NCBI GenBank assembly: GCA_024682115.1
Contig: JAIKZO010000077.1
Coordinates: 1-47,361 of the forward strand
Length of the DNA: 47,361 nucleotides
Direction: 5' to 3'
From: Lachnospiraceae bacterium
GTDB lineage: Bacteria > Bacillota > Clostridia > Lachnospirales > Lachnospiraceae
Made by a program: the position numbers and the translations under genes. Shown piece by piece: positions 27,373 to 36,730 of the stretch. Within the stretch, counting starts at the first letter, position 1. Every line of letters starts with the position of its first letter. A model generated the notes under the pieces. It was given only the letters and a program-made list of their open reading frames with translations. It was not told the DNA's origin and ran no database searches.

Positions 27373-29178
27373 ATGGCAGGGATCAACATTCTTGATAAAG
27401 CCACAATAGAACAGATAGCGGCCGGTGAAGTTGTTGAAAGACCGTTCAACGTGGTAAAGGAGCTGGCAGAAAATTCCATCGATGCCGGGGCTTCAAACAT
27501 TACGGTAGAGATAAAGGACGGCGGACTTTCTTCGATCAGGGTTACCGATGACGGTGAAGGCATAGCTGAGGAAGATATCAAAAAAGCTTTTATGCCTCAT
27601 GCGACGAGTAAGATAATAGATATCAATGATCTTTTATCCATCAGCAGCCTGGGATTCAGGGGTGAGGCTCTTTCTTCGATAAGCGCCGTGAGTGATATAG
27701 AACTGATCACCAAGACCAAAGAAGAACTTCTCGGTTGTCATTTTATTCATGAAAAGGAGACCGATTCCGACATTGAAAAGATCGGTGCGCCGCAGGGCAC
27801 GACCATGATCGTCAAGAATCTCTTTTACAATGTTCCTGCCAGAAAAAAGTTTTTAAAATCTCAGACCGGTGAAGGGAACATGGTGAACGATCTTATCGAG
27901 CATATCGCGTTATCCCATCCGGAGATCGGATTTAAGTTCATCTCAAATAACAGACCCGTATTCCAGACTTCGGGAAACGGAGATCTTAAGGAAGTCATTT
28001 ACAGGATATACGGAAGAGAAACATCGGATAATCTAATCGGGATCACGGTCGAAGATGATATCATAAAGGCTAACGGTTTCCTTGGGAATCCTTCCCTTAC
28101 CCGCTCGAACAGAAGCTTTGAGACTTTTTTCATGAACGGGAGATACGTACACTGCGATATCTTTTCCAAAGCCGTGGAAGAAGGTTACAGCGAATATCTG
28201 ATGCAGCATAAATTTCCGTTTTGCGTGATCCATTTCGAATGCGATCCTTCGATGATCGATGTGAATGTTCATCCCGCCAAAATGGAGATCAGGATACACA
28301 GAAAAGAAGAAGTTTATTCCGTGATATCCGAAGCCGTAAGAGGGTGCATGAGTGAAAGGGAACATATAAGAGCTGTTCCGGTATATGAAAGCAAAGAGGA
28401 GATAAAAGAATTCAGATTACCTCCGGTTCCGCCCAAGGATTCGCCCGAACCTTTTGAAAAGAACCGAATCCTCAGCATCAGACATTACGATCCGATCGAG
28501 GAGTCCGAAGATGTCATAAAACAGGAAGTGCCTCCTGTAGTCAGCAATGTTTCTCAGATGGATCTTTTTGAAGAGAGATTCCTTTCAAAAGATTCGATGT
28601 CCGATTACAGGATCATAGGTCAGGTATTTAAAACATACTGGCTTATCGAATATCAGGATAAGCTCTATATGATGGATCAGCATGCCGCACATGAAAAAGT
28701 GAAGTATGAAAGACTGATGGAGCAATATCATAAAAAATCCGTTACTTCACAATCGCTCAATCCACCGATCATCGTGGATCTTTCGGCCAGGGAATCCGAA
28801 GCGGTCAGTGAATATATCGATGTTTTCGAAAAACTTGGAATGGAGATCGAAAATTTCGGAACCGGCTCGATCGCATTAAGATCCATGCCGCAGGATCTTT
28901 ACGGTACCGATGAACTCGGGTTTTTTAAGGATATAGTCGACGAACTCATGGAAAATCCGTTAAAAGGTGATCCCGAAGTTATCCTTTCCAAGATAGCTTC
29001 AATGTCATGCAAGGCTGCGGTAAAGGGAAATACCGAAATGAACAGGGAAGGGATCCTTGCATTGCTTTCCGAACTCATGACACTTGATAATCCATACAAC
29101 TGTCCTCACGGAAGGCCGACCCTTATTTCGGTCACCAAACAGGATATAGAAAAACGCTTCAGCAGGATAGTAACGTAA
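27373..29178 (+). CDS. mutL: DNA mismatch repair protein MutL (endonuclease type)
   Basis: GHKL ATPase and nicking endonuclease of mismatch repair, 601 residues. N-terminal motifs ENSIDAGAS, TDDGEGI, and FRGEALSSI match the ATP site. The C-terminal domain contains the metal-binding nuclease motif DQHAAHEKVKYE (DQHA-x2-E-x4-E pattern) and CPHGRPT, so this MutL nicks DNA itself, as expected in a bacterium without MutH. QMDLF in the linker resembles a clamp-binding motif. miaA starts directly after the stop. Confidence 0.97.
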   Translation: MAGINILDKATIEQIAAGEVVERPFNVVKELAENSIDAGASNITVEIKDGGLSSIRVTDDGEGIAEEDIKKAFMPHATSKIIDINDLLSISSLGFRGEALSSISAVSDIELITKTKEELLGCHFIHEKETDSDIEKIGAPQGTTMIVKNLFYNVPARKKFLKSQTGEGNMVNDLIEHIALSHPEIGFKFISNNRPVFQTSGNGDLKEVIYRIYGRETSDNLIGITVEDDIIKANGFLGNPSLTRSNRSFETFFMNGRYVHCDIFSKAVEEGYSEYLMQHKFPFCVIHFECDPSMIDVNVHPAKMEIRIHRKEEVYSVISEAVRGCMSEREHIRAVPVYESKEEIKEFRLPPVPPKDSPEPFEKNRILSIRHYDPIEESEDVIKQEVPPVVSNVSQMDLFEERFLSKDSMSDYRIIGQVFKTYWLIEYQDKLYMMDQHAAHEKVKYERLMEQYHKKSVTSQSLNPPIIVDLSARESEAVSEYIDVFEKLGMEIENFGTGSIALRSMPQDLYGTDELGFFKDIVDELMENPLKGDPEVILSKIASMSCKAAVKGNTEMNREGILALLSELMTLDNPYNCPHGRPTLISVTKQDIEKRFSRIVT

Positions 29179-30111
29179 ATGAAAAACAAACTCATTGTCA
29201 TTACAGGACCGACGGCGGTCGGAAAAACATCACTGTCCATAAAACTGGCTCAAAAGATCAACGGAGAGATAATAAGTGCCGATTCAATGCAGGTATATAA
29301 AGGCATGGATATAGGGACCGCAAAAGTCACCAAAGAAGAAATGCGCGGAGTGCCTCATTATCTCATCGATGTACTTGAACCGACTCAGGATTTTAATGTC
29401 TTTGAGTTTAAAAAACTTGCCAAAGAAGCTGTTGATACCGTTACCGGAAAAGGAAAGATACCCATAATAGCCGGGGGAACGGGTTTTTATATCAGAGCTC
29501 TTTTGTATGATGCCGATTTTGACGAAATGGGTGATGTCGGCATAAGAAAGAAACTTGAGAAGGAAGCACATATTTACGGCAATGAGCATCTATACGAAAA
29601 ACTCAAAGAGGTCGATCTCGATTATGCCGAAGGAGTTCATCCGAATAATCTGAAAAGAGTCATAAGGGCCATCGAATACTTTGAGCAGACCGGGGAGAAG
29701 TTTTCCGTTTATAATTCTAGACTCAGTTCAAAGGAATCACCTTATGATTTCAGGTATTATGTCCTGACCGATGACCGGGAGATAATGTATAAAAACATCG
29801 ACAGAAGGGTTGATATGATGATCGAAAAAGGACTTGTGGACGAGGTCAGAGGGCTTCTTGATAAAGGCATAAGTCCGAGGAACACTTCAATGCAGGCGAT
29901 AGGCTATAAGGAAATAACGGACTATCTGGACGGCCTTTGCTCGCTCGAAGAGGCTATAAACTGCATCAAGCAGAATACCCGTCATTATGCAAAAAGGCAG
30001 CTGACGTGGTTCAGAAAGGAAAAGACCGTTACATTTATAGATAAAAGGGATTTTGATTCGGATGACGAAAAGATCCTGGATCATATCATCGGAGATATGG
30101 AGCATGAATGA
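29179..30111 (+). CDS. miaA: tRNA dimethylallyltransferase
   Basis: Transfers the dimethylallyl group to A37 of tRNAs reading UNN codons. The 310-residue protein begins with the P-loop GPTAVGKTSLS, followed by ISADSMQVYKGMDIGTAK, the PHYLIDV segment and the NPNNLKRVIRAIE-like HPNNLKRVIRAIEYFE. The C-terminal part has YAKRQLTWFRKE. The ATG follows the mutL stop with no gap. Downstream start overlaps by 8 bases. Confidence 0.96.
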   Translation: MKNKLIVITGPTAVGKTSLSIKLAQKINGEIISADSMQVYKGMDIGTAKVTKEEMRGVPHYLIDVLEPTQDFNVFEFKKLAKEAVDTVTGKGKIPIIAGGTGFYIRALLYDADFDEMGDVGIRKKLEKEAHIYGNEHLYEKLKEVDLDYAEGVHPNNLKRVIRAIEYFEQTGEKFSVYNSRLSSKESPYDFRYYVLTDDREIMYKNIDRRVDMMIEKGLVDEVRGLLDKGISPRNTSMQAIGYKEITDYLDGLCSLEEAINCIKQNTRHYAKRQLTWFRKEKTVTFIDKRDFDSDDEKILDHIIGDMEHE

Positions 30112-31387
30112 ATCAAAGCAGATGTATCTGAATATGGGGATATCCGAAAAGGTCTTTGATCTGTCGGAAAAGATATGGTGTTCTCTTGAAGAAAGGTTTA
30201 AGAGAATAGATGCCGTATCCGAGTATTGCCAGCTTAAGGTCATAGATGCCATGCAGAAGAACAGGGTTTCGGAAGCGTGCCTCCTCGGAAGCACGGGCTA
30301 CGGATATAATGACCTTGGCCGCGATACCCTGGAAAAGGTCTATGCCGATATCTTTCATACCGAGGATTCGCTTGTAAGACCGCAGATCACATGCGGGACA
30401 CACGCGCTGGCACTTGCGCTCATGTCAAATCTGAGACCGGGGGACGAACTTTTAAGCCCTGTGGGGAAACCGTATGATACGCTTGAAAACGTGATAGGGA
30501 TCCGACCCTCGAAGGGTTCGCTCGCAGAATACGGCATAACATATTCGCAGGTCGATCTTTGCAAAGACGGAAGTTTTGATCTTGAAGGGATCAAAAACGC
30601 AATAAATGAAAGGACCAGGCTCGTAACAATCCAAAGATCGAAAGGCTATCAGACAAGACCGACTCTGAGCGTTGAAAAGATCGGTGAACTGATAAGTTTT
30701 ATCAGGTCGATAAAAAGCGATGTGATATGCATGGTCGATAACTGTTACGGCGAGTTTACCGAGATAAAGGAACCGACGGATGCCGGTGCCGATCTTGTGG
30801 TGGGGTCGCTTATCAAGAATCCGGGAGGCGGGCTTGCTCCGATCGGAGGATATCTTGCAGGGAAAAAAGAGTGCATCGAAAACGCCGCATCAAGGCTTAC
30901 TTCGCCCGGACTTGCCAAGGAAGTGGGAGCGTCTTTAAACGCATTGCCACAGTTTTACCAGGGGTTGTTCCTGGCACCTTCCGTTACCGCCAATGCTCTT
31001 AAAAGCGCGATCTTTGCGGCTAATATATATAAAGGCCTGGGATTTGATGTATTTCCGGGCCCCGATGAAGAAAGATACGATATAATTCAATCGGTTACGC
31101 TCAAAAGCCCCGAGGCTCTTTGCGCGTTCTGCGAAGGCATACAGAAAGCCGCTCCGGTTGACGGCTTTGTAAGACCCGAACCGTGGGATATGCCCGGATA
31201 CGATTCGGACGTGATCATGGCCGCGGGGGCGTTCATTTCCGGCTCTTCGATCGAACTGAGTGCCGACGGCCCGCTTAAGGAACCCTATAATGTATATTTC
31301 CAGGGCGGACTCACCTATCAGCACGGCAAGCTCGGAATCATGATGTCTTTACAGAGTCTTGTGGACAAAGATATAGTCAGACTTTAA
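30104..31387 (+). CDS. Methionine gamma-lyase family (YnbB-like) PLP protein
   Basis: A 427-residue fold type I PLP enzyme of the family often called aluminium resistance protein or YnbB. The likely PLP lysine is K238 in GSLIKNPGGGLAPIGGYLAG, preceded by the cofactor-binding MVDNCYGEF. The ATG at 30104 has GGAG nine bases upstream and overlaps miaA (ATGAATGA); a TTG at 30053 is further back with no advantage. The family occurs next to miaA in many Firmicutes. The actual reaction is not established; cleavage of a sulfur amino acid is suggested by the family name only. Confidence 0.88.
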   Translation: MNESKQMYLNMGISEKVFDLSEKIWCSLEERFKRIDAVSEYCQLKVIDAMQKNRVSEACLLGSTGYGYNDLGRDTLEKVYADIFHTEDSLVRPQITCGTHALALALMSNLRPGDELLSPVGKPYDTLENVIGIRPSKGSLAEYGITYSQVDLCKDGSFDLEGIKNAINERTRLVTIQRSKGYQTRPTLSVEKIGELISFIRSIKSDVICMVDNCYGEFTEIKEPTDAGADLVVGSLIKNPGGGLAPIGGYLAGKKECIENAASRLTSPGLAKEVGASLNALPQFYQGLFLAPSVTANALKSAIFAANIYKGLGFDVFPGPDEERYDIIQSVTLKSPEALCAFCEGIQKAAPVDGFVRPEPWDMPGYDSDVIMAAGAFISGSSIELSADGPLKEPYNVYFQGGLTYQHGKLGIMMSLQSLVDKDIVRL

Positions 31388-31411
31388 TTTTCAGGGCATT
31401 TGTGCTAAAAT
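31383..31411 (+). promoter_or_regulatory. Promoter of the elongasome operon
   Basis: Extended -10 element TGCTAAAAT with TAAAAT at 31406-31411; the -35 box is weak (TTTAAT at 31383-31388, 17-base spacer). It lies 31 bases before the MreB-like start codon. Confidence 0.5.
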
Positions 31412-31442
31412 ATATTGAATATTTTTTTGGAAAGGTAGATTT

Positions 31443-32450
31443 ATGATCTCGGGAAATGCATTCGGTATCGATCTCGGTACCAGTAACATTAAGATATACA
31501 GTATGTCGGACGATTCGATACTTGTCGAAAAGAACATGGTAGCGATCGAAAACAGAAAGAATTTCCTGGCTTACGGAGATTCGGCTTATGACATGTATGA
31601 AAAGGCTCCGGCCAATATCGTGATATCTTTTCCGCTGTCAAACGGCGTAATAGCTGATATCAACAATATGGAGGAACTGGTACATTATTTCATCAATGAC
31701 CTTTCAAGAAACAATATCAGACCTGCCGATTATTTCATAACCGTTCCGACGGATGTTACCGAAGTGGAAAAAAGAGCGTTCTATGATCTTATAAAAGAAG
31801 CTGATGTTAAGGCCAAACATATCTGGGTAGTCGAAAAAGCCGTAGCCGACGGCCTCGGCCTTGATGTTGACGTCAAAAACTCCCAGGGTGTGCTGGTCGT
31901 TGATGTCGGCTATGATACTACGGAGATCTCGATACTTTCTCTCGGGGGTATCGTAAGAAGCCGTCTTATTAAGGTCGGCGGATACAAATTTGATGAGGCT
32001 ATCAGAAACGGTGTTAGAAAACAGTACAATCTCGTTATCGGACAGAAGACCGCTGAGATAGTAAAGAATGAACTTCGCGATACGGAAGAAGCCGGAAAGG
32101 GTGCTATCGTTTACGGACGTGATCTTGTAACAGGCCTTCCGGTTGAAAGAGAACTTCCGACAAAGATGATCTGTGAAGCAATGTCGGAACAGTTCAGAGT
32201 AGTAATAGATAATATCAAGGTGATACTTGAGCTCACACCTCCCGAGCTTGCGGCGGATATCTACCGTCACGGACTTTATCTAACCGGAGGTGCATCACAG
32301 ACTTCACACCTTGCATCACTGATAAGCAAAAGTACCGGACTTAAGGTCAATGAGGCCGAGAACCCGATAACTTCAGTCGCTCTCGGACTTTCGAAGATCA
32401 TGAAGGACAGTAATTACCGTACCGTTGCATATTCGATCGAAGGAAAATAA
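31443..32450 (+). CDS. mreB: MreB-like rod shape protein (divergent)
   Basis: Actin-like ATPase expected to organise the cell-wall elongation machinery. The 335-residue protein shows phosphate-1 GIDLGTSNIK (residues 8-17), SLGGIVRSR, GRDLVTGLP and adenosine motif LYLTGGASQ. Phosphate-2 reads D154-VGYDTTE where MreB has DIGGGTTE, and the usual EEP motif is EKA; it is thus more divergent than a housekeeping MreB. It leads mreC-mreD-PBP2-rodA, which supports the role. A second, canonical mreB elsewhere in the genome is likely. GGAAAGG lies 7 bases ahead of the ATG. Confidence 0.88.
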   Translation: MISGNAFGIDLGTSNIKIYSMSDDSILVEKNMVAIENRKNFLAYGDSAYDMYEKAPANIVISFPLSNGVIADINNMEELVHYFINDLSRNNIRPADYFITVPTDVTEVEKRAFYDLIKEADVKAKHIWVVEKAVADGLGLDVDVKNSQGVLVVDVGYDTTEISILSLGGIVRSRLIKVGGYKFDEAIRNGVRKQYNLVIGQKTAEIVKNELRDTEEAGKGAIVYGRDLVTGLPVERELPTKMICEAMSEQFRVVIDNIKVILELTPPELAADIYRHGLYLTGGASQTSHLASLISKSTGLKVNEAENPITSVALGLSKIMKDSNYRTVAYSIEGK

Positions 32451-32453
32451 ATC

Positions 32454-33326
32454 ATGAGTCCCGTAATTCCGCAGAAAGGAGAAAGATTTACCATCCCGGG
32501 TAAGTATCTCCTTTTTGTTTTAACTATCATCTGCATAGCGCTGATCGTTATTTCGTTCAATACCGATATCCTTTCAAAGCCAATAAGTACCGTTAGCGGT
32601 TTTGTGATCACGCCTATCCAGAACGGCATCAGCAAAGCCGGTTCTTATCTTTCGGGAAGAAAGGAAGACCTTAAACAGTTAAGGACACTTCTCGAGGAAA
32701 ACGAAAGCCTTAAAGCCAAACTCGATGAACTTACGATAGAAAACATCAAACTCCAGCAGGACAGGTATGAACTTGTTTCGTTAAGAGAGTTATATGAGCT
32801 TGACTCGCAGTATGATGATTATGAAAAAGTGGGCGCCAGGATAATCGCCAAGGATTCGGGAAACTGGTTCCACAGTTTTGTTATAAACAAAGGATCGAAT
32901 GACGGACTTGAAGTTGACATGAATGTCATGGCCGGTTCAGGACTTGTGGGCAGGATCAGTGATGTCGGTCCGAACTGGGCAAAAGTACTGAGCATAATCG
33001 ACGACAGTTCCAACACGTCCGGCATGGTTCTTTCCACATCGGATAACCTTATCGTGACCGGCGATCTTCAATGTTACAGCGATGGCGTTATCCCGTTTGA
33101 AAAGCTTGTTGATACGGCAGACAGAGTAGTTGAAGGAGATAAGATCGTCACATCGAATGTTTCCGACAAGTACCTTCCCGGCATCCTTATAGGTTATATT
33201 TCAAGTATCAATAAGGACTCGAACAATCTGACTAAATCGGGATATCTGACTCCGGCAGTGGATTTTGACCACCTCAACGAAGTCCTTGTCATCAAACAGT
33301 TAAAACAGATAGTCGAAGAAGAATAA
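32454..33326 (+). CDS. mreC: Rod shape-determining protein MreC
   Basis: A 290-residue bitopic protein: one transmembrane helix (about residues 17-38), a coiled coil (about 65-105, with leucines in heptads) and a double beta-barrel periplasmic-side region with NWFHSFVINKGSNDGL and VGRISDVGPNWAKV. MreC links MreB inside to PBP2 outside. Immediately follows mreB and precedes mreD; length is typical. Confidence 0.95.
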   Translation: MSPVIPQKGERFTIPGKYLLFVLTIICIALIVISFNTDILSKPISTVSGFVITPIQNGISKAGSYLSGRKEDLKQLRTLLEENESLKAKLDELTIENIKLQQDRYELVSLRELYELDSQYDDYEKVGARIIAKDSGNWFHSFVINKGSNDGLEVDMNVMAGSGLVGRISDVGPNWAKVLSIIDDSSNTSGMVLSTSDNLIVTGDLQCYSDGVIPFEKLVDTADRVVEGDKIVTSNVSDKYLPGILIGYISSINKDSNNLTKSGYLTPAVDFDHLNEVLVIKQLKQIVEEE

Positions 33327-33338
33327 CGGAGTTTTGAA

Positions 33339-33869
33339 TTGAAACCTAAGATAAAACGCTTTGCGGTTGCGTTTATACTTGTCATATTATCGTTTGTTCT
33401 GCAGACCACGGTGTTTTCGTGGCTTTCTTTTAGTGGGATCGTCCCCAATATTCTGATCATCCTGACTGCCACATACGGGATCATGAAAGGTGACCGTATA
33501 GGTATTCTGACGGGATTTTTCTGCGGCCTTTTATCCGATGTGTTTTTCGGTACTTTTATCGGCCTTAATGCGATCTTTTTCATGTGCATAGGTTTTTTCA
33601 ACGGGAAATTTCATCAGGTCTTTTATGAAGACGACGTAAAGCTTCCGCTGGTTCTTATCTTTACTTCGGATCTGCTTTATGGTCTTTCCTATTATGTGAT
33701 CATGTTCCTTTTGCGTTCAAGATTTGATTTTTCGTTCTATTTCCTTAAGATCATACTTCCCGAAGTCATATATACGATCGCGGTCACGCTGATATATTAT
33801 CCGTTGCTCCTTTTGATCCACAAGCTTCTTGACAGGAGCGACAAGAAAGAGGGTATGAGATTTGTTTGA
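33339..33869 (+). CDS. mreD: Rod shape-determining protein MreD
   Basis: A 176-residue, very hydrophobic protein with about five transmembrane helices and the family pattern PNILIILTATYGIMKGDRIG. Begins with a TTG codon, supported by CGGAG seven bases ahead and by the absence of an earlier ATG between mreC and this frame. It belongs to the elongasome between mreC and PBP2. Confidence 0.92.
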   Translation: MKPKIKRFAVAFILVILSFVLQTTVFSWLSFSGIVPNILIILTATYGIMKGDRIGILTGFFCGLLSDVFFGTFIGLNAIFFMCIGFFNGKFHQVFYEDDVKLPLVLIFTSDLLYGLSYYVIMFLLRSRFDFSFYFLKIILPEVIYTIAVTLIYYPLLLLIHKLLDRSDKKEGMRFV

Positions 33870-36729
33870 AGAATTTAAAGAAAAATTCATAGAGCTCATA
33901 ACCTCCAGAAGTTTCGTTCTTATGATCGTACTTTCGATCGCGTTCGCTTCCTTGGTCTACAGGGTTTTTGACCTTCAGATAGTCCACGGTGAGGAATACA
34001 TGGATTCTTTCGAGACCAGGATCAAGAAGGAGATCACCATAGACGGTACAAGGGGAAATATCTATGACAGGAACGGAAATCTTCTTGCATATAACGAACT
34101 CGCTCATGCAGTAAAGATAGAGGACGTTTATGAAAGCGGAAGATATAAAAACCTTAACCTTAACACGACTATCTATGAAACGATAAAGATAATTGAGGGA
34201 AATAAGGATAAAGTTGTTTCCGATTTTAAGATCGCCCTGGATAAGAACGGAGAATACTATTATACGGTTGAAGGTACGTCCCTTAGCAGGTTTCTTGCGG
34301 ATGTATACGGTCACAGTTCGATAAACGATCTTACGGTCAAGGAAAAGACTTCAACACCCGAGGATGTTATCAACTATCTTTGCGGATGGGAAAGATTCAG
34401 GATCGGATTTTATAACGATAACACAAAAAAGGACGGATTCATCCCGGGTAACGGTTATTCGAGATCGGATCTTCTTAAGATACTCAATGTCAGATATGAT
34501 ATGAACAACAATTCATATCAGAAGTATATCTCGACTACCATCGCTTCGGATGTCAGCGAAGAGACAGTTGCCGTCATAATGGAAAACTATAATGAACTTC
34601 AGGGAGTTTCCATAGAAGAAGGCACCATAAGGAAATATGTCGATCCCGTATATATGTCAAACATCCTCGGATATACGGGTAAGGTTTCATCTACCGAGGA
34701 ACTGAATAACCTTCTTGAGACCAATATGAGCTATACGATAAACGATACCGTAGGCAAACTCGGTGTCGAAAAATCCATGGAGAACTATCTTCAGGGTAAA
34801 AAAGGCTCGGAGACAATCTTTGTAAATTCGGTCGGAAAGACCACCGAAGTTGCGAACTATATAGAACCGATAGCAGGAAATGACATTTATCTGACGATAG
34901 ATAAAGACCTGCAGGTAGCGGTATATAAGATGCTCGAGGAACATCTCGCGAGTATCCTGTACACAAAGATTATAAATGCCAAGGAATTTGATGCATCCGC
35001 GGTTTCGGCATCAAAGATCATGATCCCGATCTATGATGTTTATATAGCACTCATCAACAATAACGTTATTGATATCGATCACCTTTCGGATGAGGAAGCC
35101 AAGGACAACGAAAAGGCCGTTTACGCCAAATACATATCAAAAAGAGAGGCTGTTTTTGAAAAACTCAGAAACGAACTGTATGAAAAACGGACGGTCTATA
35201 CGGATCTTAATAAAGAATACAAAGTTTACGAGAGCTATATAATCGATAAACTCTATCAGGAAGGGATCCTCAATAAAGATGCTATAGATCCGGAAGACAA
35301 GACATACATAGCCTGGACGACGGATGAGACGATCTCCGCATATGAATTCATAAATTACTGTATATCGATGAACTGGATAGATGTATCCAAACTGGATATA
35401 GATACTCAGTATTCGGATTCGGAAAAGATATACAATTATATGGTCAACTATATCCTTGACGAATTATACAAGGATAAAGGATTCATCAAGAAGATCTTTA
35501 CCTATATGATCAAGAATGATGAGATAAGCGGCAGCGCCATCTGTAAGATTCTGATCGAACAGGATATCGTCGAACTGGATGAAAGTGAAGAAAACAAGAT
35601 GCTTTCGGGCGTGACGACCGCATATGCCTTTATGATGGCAAGGATCAAAAATCTTGATATCACTCCCGCAATGTTAGCGCTGGATCCCTGCTCGGCTTCA
35701 TGCGTCATCACGGATGTCCGCACCGGAGATGTCCTGGCTCTTGTATCATACCCGGGATTCGATAATAATATGCTCGCAAACGGAGTCGATCCCGAGTATT
35801 ATGCTGCGTTGCAGGAAGATTACTCAACTCCGATGATAAACTATGCTACCAGACATAAGACCGCGCCCGGATCGACTTTCAAACCCGTTTCCGCGACAGC
35901 GGGACTTATGGAGGGTGTTATATCTACCGCTACGAGATTTACCTGTACCGGACTTTTTGACAAAGTCGCTCCGCCTGCCGCCTGCTGGATCTACGGACAG
36001 GGTGCCCACGGTTCGCTCAATGTTTCCGAAGCGATAAGGCATTCCTGCAATATGTTCTTTTATGAACTCGGATATCAGCTGGGTTCTTCACCGAACGGTT
36101 ATTCCTCCGATTATGCGCTGAGCCGTCTTCAGGTCTATGCCGATGCTTATGGACTTACGGATCTTAGCGGTGTCGAGATAGAAGAGTCAATGCCCTCGTT
36201 CTCAAAGACTGACGGTGTAAGATCTGCGATCGGTCAGGGTTCCCATTCATATACGACCGTGGGTCTTGCAAGATATGTTACCGCGGTCGCTAATTCCGGA
36301 ACCTGTTATAATCTGACATTGCTCGATAAGGTAACCGACAGATCCGGGAACCTTTTAAAAGACAATTCCGCTACTGTAAGGAATGAGATCAATATGGATC
36401 CTTCATACTGGAGAGCCATCCATCAGGGAATGAGGGAAGTGGTGGAATCAAGAAGCGATTATGCCGACATGAAGATAAAGGTAGCCGGTAAGACGGGAAC
36501 TGCCGAGGAAAGCAGAAACCGGGCCAACCACGCACTCTTTATCTGTTATGCTCCTTACGACGATCCTCAGATTGCGATCGCCACGAGGATAGCATACGGA
36601 TATTCTTCAACGTATGCGGCACAGACAACGAAGGACATCTTGAATTATTACTTCAAGATAGAAGATGAGGAAGAGCTGATCACCGGACAGGCTCAGGTGC
36701 TTGATAACGTGACCACGGTTACAGACTGA
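33862..36729 (+). CDS. mrdA: Penicillin-binding protein 2 (elongasome transpeptidase), long form
   Basis: Class B transpeptidase cross-linking peptidoglycan during elongation. The 955-residue protein has one N-terminal transmembrane helix (about 17-35), a pedestal domain with GTRGNIYDRNG, and the catalytic domain with S671-TFK, S728-C-N and K877-TG. Normal PBP2 has 600-720 residues; here residues about 360-590 form a charged, helical insertion between the GNDIYLTIDKDLQ segment and the transpeptidase core. Long forms are known in clostridia. TTG start eight bases into the mreD end, with AGAGGG before it. rodA, its glycosyltransferase partner, follows. Confidence 0.93.
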   Translation: MFEEFKEKFIELITSRSFVLMIVLSIAFASLVYRVFDLQIVHGEEYMDSFETRIKKEITIDGTRGNIYDRNGNLLAYNELAHAVKIEDVYESGRYKNLNLNTTIYETIKIIEGNKDKVVSDFKIALDKNGEYYYTVEGTSLSRFLADVYGHSSINDLTVKEKTSTPEDVINYLCGWERFRIGFYNDNTKKDGFIPGNGYSRSDLLKILNVRYDMNNNSYQKYISTTIASDVSEETVAVIMENYNELQGVSIEEGTIRKYVDPVYMSNILGYTGKVSSTEELNNLLETNMSYTINDTVGKLGVEKSMENYLQGKKGSETIFVNSVGKTTEVANYIEPIAGNDIYLTIDKDLQVAVYKMLEEHLASILYTKIINAKEFDASAVSASKIMIPIYDVYIALINNNVIDIDHLSDEEAKDNEKAVYAKYISKREAVFEKLRNELYEKRTVYTDLNKEYKVYESYIIDKLYQEGILNKDAIDPEDKTYIAWTTDETISAYEFINYCISMNWIDVSKLDIDTQYSDSEKIYNYMVNYILDELYKDKGFIKKIFTYMIKNDEISGSAICKILIEQDIVELDESEENKMLSGVTTAYAFMMARIKNLDITPAMLALDPCSASCVITDVRTGDVLALVSYPGFDNNMLANGVDPEYYAALQEDYSTPMINYATRHKTAPGSTFKPVSATAGLMEGVISTATRFTCTGLFDKVAPPAACWIYGQGAHGSLNVSEAIRHSCNMFFYELGYQLGSSPNGYSSDYALSRLQVYADAYGLTDLSGVEIEESMPSFSKTDGVRSAIGQGSHSYTTVGLARYVTAVANSGTCYNLTLLDKVTDRSGNLLKDNSATVRNEINMDPSYWRAIHQGMREVVESRSDYADMKIKVAGKTGTAEESRNRANHALFICYAPYDDPQIAIATRIAYGYSSTYAAQTTKDILNYYFKIEDEEELITGQAQVLDNVTTVTD

Positions 36730-36730
36730 T

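Noticed and set aside
27373-29178. Absence of MutH as a broken mismatch repair system
   Set aside because: The MutL has its own DQHAAHEKVKYE endonuclease motif, as in most bacteria without MutH.
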